A stretch of 64,000 bases of DNA from Sphingomonas parapaucimobilis NBRC 15100 (GTDB taxonomy: Bacteria > Pseudomonadota > Alphaproteobacteria > Sphingomonadales > Sphingomonadaceae), in assembly GCF_000787715.1 (NCBI RefSeq), contig NZ_BBPI01000010.1:1-64000 (forward strand), in the 5' to 3' direction. A model generated the notes under the pieces. The model ran no database searches and was not told where the DNA came from. It saw only the letters and a list, made by a program, of their open reading frames with translations. Each line of letters begins with the position of its first letter. Position 1 is the first letter of the stretch. Made by a program: the position numbers and the translations under genes. Shown here one piece after another: positions 35,488 to 44,722 of this stretch.

Positions 35488-37455
35488 TCAGCGCGCCGCC
35501 ACCGCCGACTGGTCGAGCGGCACGACCGGCAGCCAGACGCGGCTGGCATTGGCGCCCCCGCGCTCCAGCGTGATCGTCGCCTTCTTGTAGTCGCCCGCCT
35601 TGGCCGTGAAGATATTGGGCACGAAGGTCTGCGGATTGCGATCGTACAGCGGGAACAGGCTGGACTGGACCTGGACCATGATCCGGTGCCCCGGCTGGAA
35701 CACATGGTTCACGGTCGGCAGGCGGAACTTGTATTCCTGCACCTTGCCCGCCGGGATGGCCGTGGGATTGGAGAAGCTGTTGCGATAGCGTCCCCGGAAG
35801 ATGTCGAGGCTGATCGGCAGTTCATAGCCGCCCATCTTTTCATCGATCGCATTTTCCTGCGGGAAGACATCGATGATCTTCACCACGAAATCGCCGTCCG
35901 TGCCGGTGGTGCGCGCGAACAGGTCGGCGATCGGCGCGCCGGACACCCGCACCGCCTTGGTCAGGACCGGGGTGGCATAGGTCACGACATCGGTGCGGCC
36001 ATCGACATGCCGCTGGTCGCTGACCAGCCAGTCGCCCCAGCGGCCGTCACCGAAGTTCACAGGACGCGACAGATGCGGCACCGGATTGGCCGGATCGGAG
36101 ACATAGGCGTCCGCCCCCGCCCCCGGCTTGTCGAAGCTCAGCCCCTTGTCATCCGCCAGATAGAGCGGGGTCAGCGGCGCGGCGCACCCGCTCTGGCAGG
36201 CCAGCGGCCATTGGGTCAGCTTGTCCCAATGATTCTCGCCGGTGTTGTAGATGGCGGCGCTGGGCAGATTCGCCGCCGGACCGTCTTTCAGATACTGGTT
36301 GAACAGCGGCAGGACCATGTCCTCGCGGAACTGCTTCGCGGTATCGCCATTCCACTGGAACGGCCCCAGGCTGGTGCCGGTCCGGTTGATCTGGCTGTGC
36401 CGCCACGGCCCCATCACCAGGAAATTGTTGCCCAGCTTGCCCTTGGCCTTCAGCGCTTCCCACGCGGTGATGGCGCCGTACATATCCTCCTGGTCCCACA
36501 AGCCCTGTTCCCAGATGGTCGGCACGTTGGAAGGGTTGGCCGCCAGCAGCTTGTCCAGCGCCTGGCCCTGCCAATAGAAGTCATAGGCCGGGTGCCGCAC
36601 CACGCGCTGCCACATGGGCAGCTGGTCATAGCCGGACTTCTTCGCCCAGTCGTTCGCCGAGCCGTAGCGGAAATTCTCGTAATCGTCGTAACCGCCGCTG
36701 GGCGGGGCCTTGCCCTCGCCCTTGTAGCCGGTCTGCGACCCGATCCAGCCGATATTGGCAAGGCGGAACGCGCCGTAATGGAACCAGTCATCGCCCATCC
36801 AGCCGTCGATCATCGGGCTTTCGGGCGCGGCGACCTTCAACGCGGGGTGCGGGTTCAGCAGCGCCATGACGACGGTAAAGCCCTCATAGGACGACCCGAT
36901 CATGCCGACGCGGCCATTGGATTCGGGCAGGTTCGCCTTGTTCACCAGCCAGTCGATCGTGTCATAGGCATCGGTAACGTGATCGACCTTCGTCGCGTTC
37001 AGCGGGCCGATGACGGGGCGCGTCACGACATAGTCGCCCTCCGAGCCGTACTTCCCACGGATATCCTGATAGACGCGGATATAGCCCGCCTTGACGAACG
37101 CCTCGTCGGCCAGCGGCAGCGCCTCGATCATCTTCGTGCTGTCCGACCGCTTGGCCCGGCCCGCCGCATTATAGGGCGTGCGGGTCAGGACGATCGGGGC
37201 GTTCACCGCGCCCTTGGGCACGACGATGACGGTGTAGAGCTTCGTCCCGTCGCGCATCGGGATCATGATCTCGCGCTTGTCGTAATCGCGCTCCGCGACA
37301 TTGGTCGGCGGCGTGAAGCGGGCGGGGATGTCGCTGACCGTGGAGTCGGTGACGACCTTGACGGGCGACGGGCCGGGCGCGGGTGCCTGTTGCGCGGTGG
37401 CGGGCGTCAGGACGGCAAGCGCGCTGGCGGCGAGCATAAACGAGCGAAAACGCAT
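35488..37455 (-). CDS. CocE/NonD hydrolase, alpha-amino-acid ester hydrolase-like
   Basis: This 655-residue exported alpha/beta hydrolase of the X-Pro dipeptidyl-peptidase S15 superfamily has a signal peptide (MRFRSFMLAASALAVLTPATA). RVYQDIRGKYGSEGDYV precedes the nucleophile serine in MIGSSYEGFT. The region ESPMIDGWMGDDWFHYGAFR carries the acidic carboxylate cluster of alpha-amino-acid ester hydrolases, and GPWRHSQ provides a histidine. The C-terminal jelly-roll domain is present. It probably hydrolyses or transfers alpha-amino acyl esters or amides in the periplasm. The start at 37455 follows GAGGGGG. Confidence 0.9.
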   Translation of the reverse strand: MRFRSFMLAASALAVLTPATAQQAPAPGPSPVKVVTDSTVSDIPARFTPPTNVAERDYDKREIMIPMRDGTKLYTVIVVPKGAVNAPIVLTRTPYNAAGRAKRSDSTKMIEALPLADEAFVKAGYIRVYQDIRGKYGSEGDYVVTRPVIGPLNATKVDHVTDAYDTIDWLVNKANLPESNGRVGMIGSSYEGFTVVMALLNPHPALKVAAPESPMIDGWMGDDWFHYGAFRLANIGWIGSQTGYKGEGKAPPSGGYDDYENFRYGSANDWAKKSGYDQLPMWQRVVRHPAYDFYWQGQALDKLLAANPSNVPTIWEQGLWDQEDMYGAITAWEALKAKGKLGNNFLVMGPWRHSQINRTGTSLGPFQWNGDTAKQFREDMVLPLFNQYLKDGPAANLPSAAIYNTGENHWDKLTQWPLACQSGCAAPLTPLYLADDKGLSFDKPGAGADAYVSDPANPVPHLSRPVNFGDGRWGDWLVSDQRHVDGRTDVVTYATPVLTKAVRVSGAPIADLFARTTGTDGDFVVKIIDVFPQENAIDEKMGGYELPISLDIFRGRYRNSFSNPTAIPAGKVQEYKFRLPTVNHVFQPGHRIMVQVQSSLFPLYDRNPQTFVPNIFTAKAGDYKKATITLERGGANASRVWLPVVPLDQSAVAAR

Positions 37456-37531
37456 GGAAAACGGACCCCCTCTTGGATCGGTGGATGCCCCATCGTGCCG
37501 CGACATGGGGTCGGGAGCAACTGGCGCCATT

Positions 37532-37550
37532 TATGATACATGGTATCATA
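37532..37550. promoter_or_regulatory. GntR/FCD-type operator
   Basis: TATGATACATGGTATCATA has perfect 8-bp inverted arms (TATGATAC and GTATCATA) around a 3-base centre. It lies between the divergent hydrolase and GntR-regulator genes and is AT-rich in a GC-rich background. It is very probably the regulator's binding site. Confidence 0.7.
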
Positions 37551-37665
37551 TGGAGTGCAACCGGGCGACATGTGACGCCTTGCGCTTCCCTTTCGACGCA
37601 TCGCCCCATAATATGGTCAGACAACAACGGGGTATGGCCCCGCGATCCGGGGAGGACCCTACCGA

Positions 37666-38373
37666 GTGACGATCCTGAAGCGGCGCGGCCCCGCCCATAG
37701 TGCCTTGGCGCGGGACATCGGTGTCGCCATCGTGACCGGCCGCATCCCCACGGGATCGACCCTGCCCGGCGAGGTCGAGATCGCCGAACAGCGCGGCATG
37801 TCCCGCTCCGTGGTGCGCGAGGCGCTGCGGATGCTGTCGGCCAAGGGACTGGTGGTCAGCAAACCCAAGGCGGGCACGCGGGTGCGCGAGCGGCTGGAAT
37901 GGAATCTGCTCGACCCCGAACTGCTGGCCTGGATGTTCGAGGGCGAGCCGCCCGCCGGGTTCGTCACCAGCCTGTTCCAGCTGCGCCTGATCGTCGAACC
38001 CGCCGCCGCCGAGCTGGCCGCCGTCAAGCGCGACACCCGCCAGCTCTCGCGGATGGGCGCGGCACTGGAGGCGATGGGCGAACATGGCCTGCATACCGAA
38101 CAGGGGCGCGCCGCCGACCAGCAGTTCCACAACATCATCCTGGAGGCGACGGGCAACGAGCTGCTGATCAGCCTGTCGGGCAGCATCGGCGCGGCGGTCC
38201 GCTGGACCACGCTCTACAAGCACCGCAGCGCCAAACTTCCCCGCGACTCCATGCCGGAGCACCGCCACCTGTTCGCCGCCATCGCGGAGGCCGACGCCGC
38301 CGCCGCCCGCGCGGCGACCATCGTGCTGGTCGAACAGGCCCGCGAGGATACCGAACGCGCATTGGCGCGGTGA
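37666..38373 (+). CDS. GntR-family (FadR/FCD) transcriptional regulator
   Basis: This 235-residue regulator has an N-terminal winged HTH (TLPGEVEIAEQRGMSRSVVRE) and an FCD helical sensor domain. Metal-ligand positions are consistent with D-x3-H (ADQQFHNIILEA) and histidines near HRSAK and EHRHLF. FCD proteins bind organic or sugar acids. The GTG start follows GGGGAGGA at good spacing. It is divergent from the ester hydrolase with a strong palindrome between. KdgR, DgoR or UxuR-like control of a sugar-acid pathway is possible but not shown. Confidence 0.9.
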   Translation: MTILKRRGPAHSALARDIGVAIVTGRIPTGSTLPGEVEIAEQRGMSRSVVREALRMLSAKGLVVSKPKAGTRVRERLEWNLLDPELLAWMFEGEPPAGFVTSLFQLRLIVEPAAAELAAVKRDTRQLSRMGAALEAMGEHGLHTEQGRAADQQFHNIILEATGNELLISLSGSIGAAVRWTTLYKHRSAKLPRDSMPEHRHLFAAIAEADAAAARAATIVLVEQAREDTERALAR

Positions 38374-38386
38374 TCTCCCCCTTCCC

Positions 38387-40219
38387 TTACATCCCCAGCT
38401 TCGCGTGCCATGCCATCGCGGCGCGGCCCGCCAGGTTCCGCATGTCCTGCAACGCCGCCAGATCGGATCGGCGGTGGCTCAGCCGGTGCAGCCAGCCGCC
38501 CAGATCATGCGCCGCGATCTCCGCCTCGACGCTGGCGCGCCCGGCGGCGCGGCGCGCGGCCTCGATCGCGGCGAGTGTCTGGCCGCTTTCGACCGCCTGA
38601 CCGTAAAGCCGGTTGGCACCGATCCCGTCCGCGATCCGGCGCGGCAGGGGCGGCCCGAAATCGGGACGGAAGGCAAAGACCGCCAAGAGCGCGGCGATGC
38701 TGCCCACGACATTGTCGATCACACGGGCCGAGGCGATCCCGACCCCCGGATGGAGCATGTCCGTCACCAGCACGAACAGCATCGTGAGGAAGATCACGAA
38801 GATGGTATAGTTGACCGAGCGCAATGCCATGGTCAGCGCCGTCAGCACCACCGCGACCAGCGCGGGCACCACCGGGCCGCCGCCCAGCAGCGGCAACGCC
38901 ATCGCCAGGCTTCCGCCCAGCAGGCTCCCGGCGATGCGCTCCAGACAGCGCGCCCATGTCACCCGCACGCCGCCCTGCAGCACCACGATCACCGCCATTG
39001 CCGCCCAATAGGGATAGCCGAGACCGAAAACGGCGGCGGCGTAATAGACCATGACCAGCCCGCCCGCCTGACGCAGGCCCTGCTGGACCTTGACCACCGG
39101 CGTGGCCACGTCCGCACCGGCGTCCACCGTGGTGGCGGTCGGATCGCCCTTGCCGCCCCGCGCACACAACCGGGTCAGGGCGGCCTCGAATGCGGCCGCG
39201 CAGCCGCGGAACACATCCTCCGTCAGTTCGCCCCGGATATGCCGCATCGTTGCGCTGGCCTGCTCCAGCGGAGCCGTCGCCTGCGACGGTCGGCGCAGCG
39301 ACACGCGCCAACTCGCCACCGCGCCACGGCAGGCCCCGGCCAGGGGGGCACGCTGCCCGGCGCTACCCCGGCGATCGATACATGCCTGATCGAGCGCCAG
39401 CAGCGCGCCGAACATCGTCTCCGCCGCCGCCAGCTCGCGCCGGGCGGCCTGCGCTTGGCCCGGTTCCCCCGGGAAACGGACCAGGACCTCGCGAAAGCGT
39501 TCGATCGCCAGGCGCACCGCGCGGCGATGTTCGGCATGGTCACGATGCCAGCGTTCATCGCGATGGGGACGATCGCCCAAACCCGCCAGATAATCGGCCA
39601 TGTCGAGCAGCCTCGCGCTCACCGCCCGGGTTGCACGGCGCAGCGGGTCGAAGGGATCGATCCGCCAAAGGCCGTTGATCAGCAGATAGCTCCAGGCCGC
39701 CCCGGCCAGAAATGCCGCCGACTGCCGGGACGCGGCGGCAAGGTCATGCGGAAAGCCGACCGCGACGACGGCGACGACCGCCAGCAATGTTCCGACCAGC
39801 CCGCCAAAGGCCAGCCGCCCGGCCGCCACGGTCACCAGAAAGACGAGCAACGGCCCGACGATCATTCCCCCATGCGGCGCGATCGAGGCCGCCCAGGACC
39901 CGACCAGCGCTACCGCCGCGCCGCCGACCACGAAGATGCCGAGCAAACGACGCCGCAGCCTGTCCGGCCCCGGCACGTCGCACAGGCAGGTCCAGAAGGC
40001 GGCATAGACCGCCCAGCTCCATTCGCTCCGCCCCGTCGCGAGCGCCAGCATCAGCGGCAGCGCGACCGCCACCGCGCCGCGATATCCCTCCGCGCGATTG
40101 AGATGCTCGGGAACCAGGCTGACCGACCGCAACTCCAGCCGACGCCCGAGCATCCGGATCGTCCGGGTCATCCCGTATCGATCGCCCAATTGCCCCTCGA
40201 CACCGACCCGTTCCGTCAC
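38387..40219 (-). CDS. FUSC-family inner-membrane protein (aromatic-acid exporter-like)
   Basis: This protein of about 610 residues has two halves of hydrophobic segments separated by a soluble helical region, the layout of FUSC/YccC/AaeB proteins. The N-terminal membrane block covers residues about 45-190 and the C-terminal block about 395-550. It may export organic acids or lipid-like compounds; the substrate is unknown. The GTG at 40219 was chosen for the GGGGAGA site upstream; an ATG 16 codons later (40171) is the alternative. The gene ends 14 bp from the convergent GntR gene. Confidence 0.82.
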   Translation of the reverse strand: MTERVGVEGQLGDRYGMTRTIRMLGRRLELRSVSLVPEHLNRAEGYRGAVAVALPLMLALATGRSEWSWAVYAAFWTCLCDVPGPDRLRRRLLGIFVVGGAAVALVGSWAASIAPHGGMIVGPLLVFLVTVAAGRLAFGGLVGTLLAVVAVVAVGFPHDLAAASRQSAAFLAGAAWSYLLINGLWRIDPFDPLRRATRAVSARLLDMADYLAGLGDRPHRDERWHRDHAEHRRAVRLAIERFREVLVRFPGEPGQAQAARRELAAAETMFGALLALDQACIDRRGSAGQRAPLAGACRGAVASWRVSLRRPSQATAPLEQASATMRHIRGELTEDVFRGCAAAFEAALTRLCARGGKGDPTATTVDAGADVATPVVKVQQGLRQAGGLVMVYYAAAVFGLGYPYWAAMAVIVVLQGGVRVTWARCLERIAGSLLGGSLAMALPLLGGGPVVPALVAVVLTALTMALRSVNYTIFVIFLTMLFVLVTDMLHPGVGIASARVIDNVVGSIAALLAVFAFRPDFGPPLPRRIADGIGANRLYGQAVESGQTLAAIEAARRAAGRASVEAEIAAHDLGGWLHRLSHRRSDLAALQDMRNLAGRAAMAWHAKLGM

Positions 40220-40260
40220 GCGACTCTCCCCTGCCCGCGCCCCATGACGGCCGACCGATC

Positions 40261-40575
40261 CTAACGCCCCGACCGGGTAGCCGGGTCGTGCTCGACCTGA
40301 CCCAGATAGTCCCATCGATACCCTTCGAGTGCGCGGTGCATGCACAGGGCGCTGGGACGCACATCAGGTCCGGCGTCGACCTCCGCCGCAGGGATCAGAT
40401 AGTCGCCATAAGGCAGCTTGCCGGTGCGCGAATAATGGACGCCCAGTGATTTCACATGGCATTTGGCGGCCGCTCGCGCGAGGACCCGATTGGTCAGCAA
40501 CGGCGTCTCCTTCGGTGTGGACGCGCAGTTCGCCAGAAGCACGCACGCCGTCACGCCCCAACCCGTCCTTCGCAT
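40261..40575 (-). CDS. Small lipoprotein, paralogue of 49321-49623
   Basis: This 104-residue predicted lipoprotein has signal MRRTGWGVTACVLLANC with the lipid-bearing cysteine at 17. It shares an aligned pattern with the lipoprotein inside the car operon: PLLTxxVxARAAAKCxV, then GK-PY--Y-I, then a cysteine before ALEGYRWDYLG. Two conserved cysteines may form a disulfide. GGGAAGA precedes the start. It lies 19 bp upstream of the ribosome-site side of nothing in particular, between the alpha-galactosidase 3-prime end and the FUSC gene. Function is unknown. Confidence 0.72.
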   Translation of the reverse strand: MRRTGWGVTACVLLANCASTPKETPLLTNRVLARAAAKCHVKSLGVHYSRTGKLPYGDYLIPAAEVDAGPDVRPSALCMHRALEGYRWDYLGQVEHDPATRSGR

Positions 40576-40594
40576 GGTTCTTCCCGCCCCCCGA

Positions 40595-42835
40595 TCAGTT
40601 CACCGCCTCGAACACGAACGCGGTTCCCACATAATCCCCCTTCAGCGGCGCACGCAAACCCCGGTTCATCCAGTACGCCCCCGACGCCTGCGCAGGCACG
40701 CCCGCGGGCCGCGCCGAGCCGTCGAGCATCCGCACGCTATAGACCCGCGCCGGGTCCAGCCCCTGCGCATGGATCGCGGCGGGGTTGTCGCGCCACATCG
40801 ACGAATGCAGCATCTGGAACAGCACCGCCTGGCGCTTGTCCTGCCCGACATACATCGTCGCGGACGTCGCATTGTCGCCGGTCGGCGATTCCAGCCGGTA
40901 GAGCGAACCGCGCTGCACGGTCTCGCCGATGGTCTTGTAGGCCGCGACCCATTTGCGCGCGGTGGCGAAGTCCGCGTCCGCCCATTTGTCGAGGTTCGCG
41001 CCGATCCCCAGCCCGCCCTGCATCGATGACAGGAAACGATAGTCCAGGCTGGTCACGCGCGTATTCGCCCAATTCGGGCTGTCCGTAACCCAGGCCATCA
41101 TGACCGCGACCGGATAGGCGCGCGTGAAGCCGTCCTGGATGGTCAACCGGTCGGCCGGATCGGTATTGTCCGAGGGCCAGACTTCATCGGTCAGCCCGAT
41201 GATCCCCAAGTCCACCCGACCGCCGCCACCCGAACACGCCTCGATCTCCAGCTTGGGGTGGCGCCGCCGCAGCTCGGAGAGGATGTAATAGAGGTTGCGG
41301 ACATATTCCACATAGACACGCTGCTGGTCGGCGACCGGCTGCTCGGGCCAGCCCGCCTCGGTCCAGTTGCGGTTATAGTCCCATTTCAGGAAGGCGATGT
41401 CGTTCTCGCTGACCAGCTTGTCGAGCACGCCAAGCAAATGATCGCGGACATCGGTCCGCGCGAGGTTGAGGACCAGCTGGTTGCGCCCCTCGGTCCGCGG
41501 CCGGTCGGGGAAGTTCAGCACCCAGTCGGGATGCGCGCGGTAGAGGTCGCTGTCGACATTGACCATCTCGGGTTCGACCCACAGGCCGAAATCCATGCCC
41601 AACCCCTTCACCCGGTCGATCAGGGGTTTCAGGCCGTTCGGGAATTTGGTCGGATTGACCGTCCAGTCGCCCAGGCCCGCCTTGTCGTTGTTGCGCGCGC
41701 CGAACCAGCCGTCATCGACCACGAAACGCTCTACGCCGATCTTCGCCGCCTTTTCGGCCAGCGCCATCTGCCCCGCCTCGGTCACATCGAAGGCGGTCGC
41801 CTCCCAGCTGTTATAGAGGACCGGGCGCAGCCGCGCCTTGGTGCCGTGCGGCAGGATGTGGGCGACCTCGAACTGGTGGAAGGTGCGCGACGCCCCGCCC
41901 AGCCCGTCGCCCGAATAGCCTGCATAGAAGACCGGCGTGTCCAGCGCCTCGCCCGGCTTCAGCGTCCAGGAGAAATCATAGGGGTTATAGCCGCCCGCGA
42001 TCCGCACCCGGCCCAGATTGTCCGACCCCACGCTGATGCGGAACGACCCCGACCAGGCGAGCGCGCCGTACCAGACAGGACCATGCTCCTCGCTGGTCAG
42101 CCCTTCGCGGCCGATCGCGAACCAGGGGTTGTTGCCATGGCCGGTCGAGCCGCGACGGCTTTCCAGAACGGTGGCGGCGGCCTCGATCGGCGCTGTCTTC
42201 TGCGTCCATTCGGCGGCGTGGCGGCCGGTCAGGTAATGGAGGCGATAATCGTCGCCGACCGGCAGCGAGAGAACCGCCGCCGCCAGCTGGTCGACGCGCA
42301 CCGGCCGGGCATCGCCGTTGCGCACCCTGGCGGAGCGGGCGACGATGCCGGTCGCGGGGTCGATCGTGTAGGTCAGCGTGACGAACAGCGGACGGCGGAT
42401 ATCGGCCAGTTCGACGGTCAGCGTCTCGCCGCTCACCTTGTGGCTGCGATATTTGAGGACCAGATCGCGATTGCCGTCGGCGAACAGCGCCTTGACGCCC
42501 GGTTCGCTGACCAGCCCCTCGCCCTGCCCCGGATATTCCTGAAGCGTCACCGAACCGGCGGGGTCGAAGCCGGACAACTCGCCCGGCGCCTTCAGAACGA
42601 TCGGGTCTCCCGTCTTGACCGGATCGCCCGAGATCAGCGGATCGCCCGCCGCCAGCGCCGATCCCCAGTAGAGCGGCTGAAGATAGCCCTTCTCGTCCAC
42701 CCCCATGGCATAGGTGACCCCGCCGCCATCGAGGCGAAACACCTTCGCACCCGCCGGAGCCGTCACCTTCGCCGAGACGGGCGCCGCCAGCGCAACTAGA
42801 CCCACACCCGCCAGAATCGCGTTCCGCCAGCGCAT
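40595..42835 (-). CDS. GH36 alpha-galactosidase, exported
   Basis: This 746-residue alpha-galactosidase has an N-terminal signal peptide (MRWRNAILAGVGLVALAAPVSA), a beta-sandwich domain, and a central TIM barrel. The nucleophile aspartate is in AFLKWDYNRNW and the acid/base aspartate in WPSDNTDPADR. The motif VDDGWFGARNNDKAGLGDW is typical of GH36. It should remove alpha-1,6-galactose from raffinose, stachyose or melibiose in the periplasm or outside. The start at 42835 follows AGGAGGGG. The LacI-type operator TGCAAACCTTTGCA overlaps its leader, linking it to the TonB-receptor regulon. Confidence 0.94.
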   Translation of the reverse strand: MRWRNAILAGVGLVALAAPVSAKVTAPAGAKVFRLDGGGVTYAMGVDEKGYLQPLYWGSALAAGDPLISGDPVKTGDPIVLKAPGELSGFDPAGSVTLQEYPGQGEGLVSEPGVKALFADGNRDLVLKYRSHKVSGETLTVELADIRRPLFVTLTYTIDPATGIVARSARVRNGDARPVRVDQLAAAVLSLPVGDDYRLHYLTGRHAAEWTQKTAPIEAAATVLESRRGSTGHGNNPWFAIGREGLTSEEHGPVWYGALAWSGSFRISVGSDNLGRVRIAGGYNPYDFSWTLKPGEALDTPVFYAGYSGDGLGGASRTFHQFEVAHILPHGTKARLRPVLYNSWEATAFDVTEAGQMALAEKAAKIGVERFVVDDGWFGARNNDKAGLGDWTVNPTKFPNGLKPLIDRVKGLGMDFGLWVEPEMVNVDSDLYRAHPDWVLNFPDRPRTEGRNQLVLNLARTDVRDHLLGVLDKLVSENDIAFLKWDYNRNWTEAGWPEQPVADQQRVYVEYVRNLYYILSELRRRHPKLEIEACSGGGGRVDLGIIGLTDEVWPSDNTDPADRLTIQDGFTRAYPVAVMMAWVTDSPNWANTRVTSLDYRFLSSMQGGLGIGANLDKWADADFATARKWVAAYKTIGETVQRGSLYRLESPTGDNATSATMYVGQDKRQAVLFQMLHSSMWRDNPAAIHAQGLDPARVYSVRMLDGSARPAGVPAQASGAYWMNRGLRAPLKGDYVGTAFVFEAVN

Positions 42836-42846
42836 CAAACCCCTCC

Positions 42847-42860
42847 TGCAAACCTTTGCA
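42847..42860. promoter_or_regulatory. LacI-type operator in alpha-galactosidase leader
   Basis: TGCAAACCTTTGCA has the same core as the palindromes at 5781-5798 and 5862-5873, about 37 kb away. It lies immediately upstream of the ribosome-binding site, so a bound repressor would block transcription. Confidence 0.72.
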
Positions 42861-42890
42861 TTAAGTCTGACATAGCGTAGGGCTGTGATG

Positions 42891-42900
42891 CAAGCGCTTG
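42891..42900. promoter_or_regulatory. Second LacI-like palindrome upstream of alpha-galactosidase
   Basis: CAAGCGCTTG is a perfect 10-bp palindrome with the AAGCGCTT core typical of LacI/GalR sites. It is centred about 42 bp upstream of the first operator and about 10 bp from the end of the neighbouring reductase gene. Confidence 0.45.
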
Positions 42901-42910
42901 TTTTGAAAGC

Positions 42911-44161
42911 TCAAGAGATGGGTAGCGGCCAGAGTGTCTTGAGCGGACGGCCAGCGTCGGCCAGCGCCTCGACCGGCACGGTGGCGCCATCGGCCACCAG
43001 CGCCTTGCCCTGCACGAAGTCGCGCATCGCGTTGACGCAGTCGAGCGCGATCACCCGCCCCTGTCGCAAATAGACCACCGAGAAGCTGCGCGTGGCCGGG
43101 TCGCCCCGCAGGATGGCCTGGTCATGCCCGGTCGACAGGCCGACCGTCTGCAGTTTCAGGTCATACTGGTTCGACCAGAACCAGGGCACCGCATGATAGG
43201 CGACCTCGCGCCCCATGATCGTGCGCGCCGCTACCGTCGCCTGGTCATGCGCATTCTGCACCGACTCCAGCCGGATGACCGCGCCGTCGGCAAAGGCGTT
43301 GGCATGGGCCGCGCAATCACCGACCGCATAGATATGGGGCAGGCTGGTGCGCCCTTGCGCATCGACGGTGACGCCATTGCCGCTTGCCGCTCCGGCCGCG
43401 ATCAACGGTTCGACGGCGGGTATGATGCCGATGCCGACGATCGCCATCTGCGCAGGCAGCACCGTGCCATCGGCCAGTCGGACGCCGCTGACGCACCCCT
43501 CGCCCTCGATACACGCAACGCTCTCGTTAAGCCGCACCGTCACACCATGCGCGCGGTGTTCCGCCTCGTAGAAGCGCGACAGCGCCGCGCCCGCGACGCG
43601 CGCCAGCACGCGGTCCTGCGCCTCGATGATGGTGACGGCCTTGCCGAACTTGCTCAGCACGGCCGCCGCCTCCAGCCCGATATAACCGCCGCCGATCACC
43701 ACCACCTCTTGCACCGCAGGCAGTTCGGCGATCAGCCGGTCGACATCGGCACGGGTGCGAACGGAATGCACGCCGGTCAGGTCATGACCGCCACAGTCCA
43801 GCCGCCGGGCATGGCCGCCCGCCGCCCAGATCAGCGTACCATAGTCGATCACGATGCCCGCCGCCGTGGTCAGGCACCGTGCCCCCGCATCGACCGCGAC
43901 GACCCGCTCGCCCAGCCGCAGCGTGATTGCGCGGTCTTCCCAGAACCGCTCGGGGCGGATCAGGATACGCTCGAACGGCTTGTCCCCGGCCAGATATTCT
44001 TTGGACAGCGGCGGGCGCTCATAGGGCGGCCAGGCTTCTTCGCCGATCATCGCGATCGTGCCCTCGAACCCTTCCTGGCGCAGCGCGATGGCGGCCTGCG
44101 CGCCTGCATGGCCGGTGCCGACGATAACGATGTCGTAAGAGGGATTGTGCATATCGGTCAT
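42911..44161 (-). CDS. NAD(P)H-dependent ferredoxin/rubredoxin reductase-type flavoprotein
   Basis: This 416-residue FAD enzyme resembles ferredoxin reductases of P450 and dioxygenase systems. The FAD Rossmann motif is [32 protein letters not shown] is the family signature, the NADH motif is [16 protein letters not shown], and the second FAD motif is [10 protein letters not shown]. The C-terminal reductase domain is present. It should move electrons from NAD(P)H to a small ferredoxin, but no ferredoxin or oxygenase gene is adjacent, so its partner is elsewhere. Confidence 0.92.
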   Translation of the reverse strand: MTDMHNPSYDIVIVGTGHAGAQAAIALRQEGFEGTIAMIGEEAWPPYERPPLSKEYLAGDKPFERILIRPERFWEDRAITLRLGERVVAVDAGARCLTTAAGIVIDYGTLIWAAGGHARRLDCGGHDLTGVHSVRTRADVDRLIAELPAVQEVVVIGGGYIGLEAAAVLSKFGKAVTIIEAQDRVLARVAGAALSRFYEAEHRAHGVTVRLNESVACIEGEGCVSGVRLADGTVLPAQMAIVGIGIIPAVEPLIAAGAASGNGVTVDAQGRTSLPHIYAVGDCAAHANAFADGAVIRLESVQNAHDQATVAARTIMGREVAYHAVPWFWSNQYDLKLQTVGLSTGHDQAILRGDPATRSFSVVYLRQGRVIALDCVNAMRDFVQGKALVADGATVPVEALADAGRPLKTLWPLPIS

Positions 44162-44302
44162 GGCCTATCCCCTAGGATGGATCGACGGCCGGTGCCAATG
44201 ACCATCCCCCATGACGATGACAAAGCGTTGCCCTCGCGAAAGAGCGTCTTCAATCGCGGCGCAGTTGCCGCTAGGGGAAAGCGCAAATCCTCAGGAGACA
44301 CC

Positions 44303-44518
44303 ATGAGCAAGCTGCACCTCGTGTTCGGCGGCCGCGTCAGCGATCCGCAGACCCTTGATTTCGTCGATCCCGCCGGGCTGGAAGTGGTCGGCGTGTTCCC
44401 CGACTATGCCAGCGCCGAAAAGGCCTGGCGCGCCGCCGCGCAGCGCACCGTCGACGATGCCGAGATGAAGTTCGTGGTGGTGCATCTGCACCGTCTGCTG
44501 GAACCGAAGCTCGATTGA
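44303..44518 (+). CDS. DUF4170 small protein
   Basis: This 71-residue protein begins MSKLHLVFGGRVSDPQTLDF and has AAQRTVDDAEMKFVVVHLHR, matching the DUF4170 family found across alphaproteobacteria. AGGAGA precedes the ATG. It is probably soluble and cytosolic; no function is established. It is divergent from the ferredoxin-reductase-type gene, with 141 bp between. Confidence 0.85.
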   Translation: MSKLHLVFGGRVSDPQTLDFVDPAGLEVVGVFPDYASAEKAWRAAAQRTVDDAEMKFVVVHLHRLLEPKLD

Positions 44519-44549
44519 TGTGCGGCTTAGGGCGAAGTTGGGGGCATAG

Positions 44550-44636
44550 CCTTCGACTTCGCTCAGGCTGAACGGGCGTTGGGATTACAGTCCCGCCACA
44601 CGTCCCTCACTCCGTTCGCACTGAGCGAAGTCGAAG
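44550..44636. repeat. Inverted pair of family A repeats
   Basis: Two REP-like units face each other at 44550-44575 and 44612-44636 (the second with one variant block), separated by about 36 bp. The arrangement matches the pair at 58072-58182. The rest of the 44519-44722 gap shows no gene. Confidence 0.7.
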
Positions 44637-44722
44637 TGGATGGGAAGACGACCGATACCGGGCGAGGCTGGAGCGTGGCCTTCAACTTACCTGAGGCGGA
44701 GCGGGGCGGGATTCCCCTCTCG

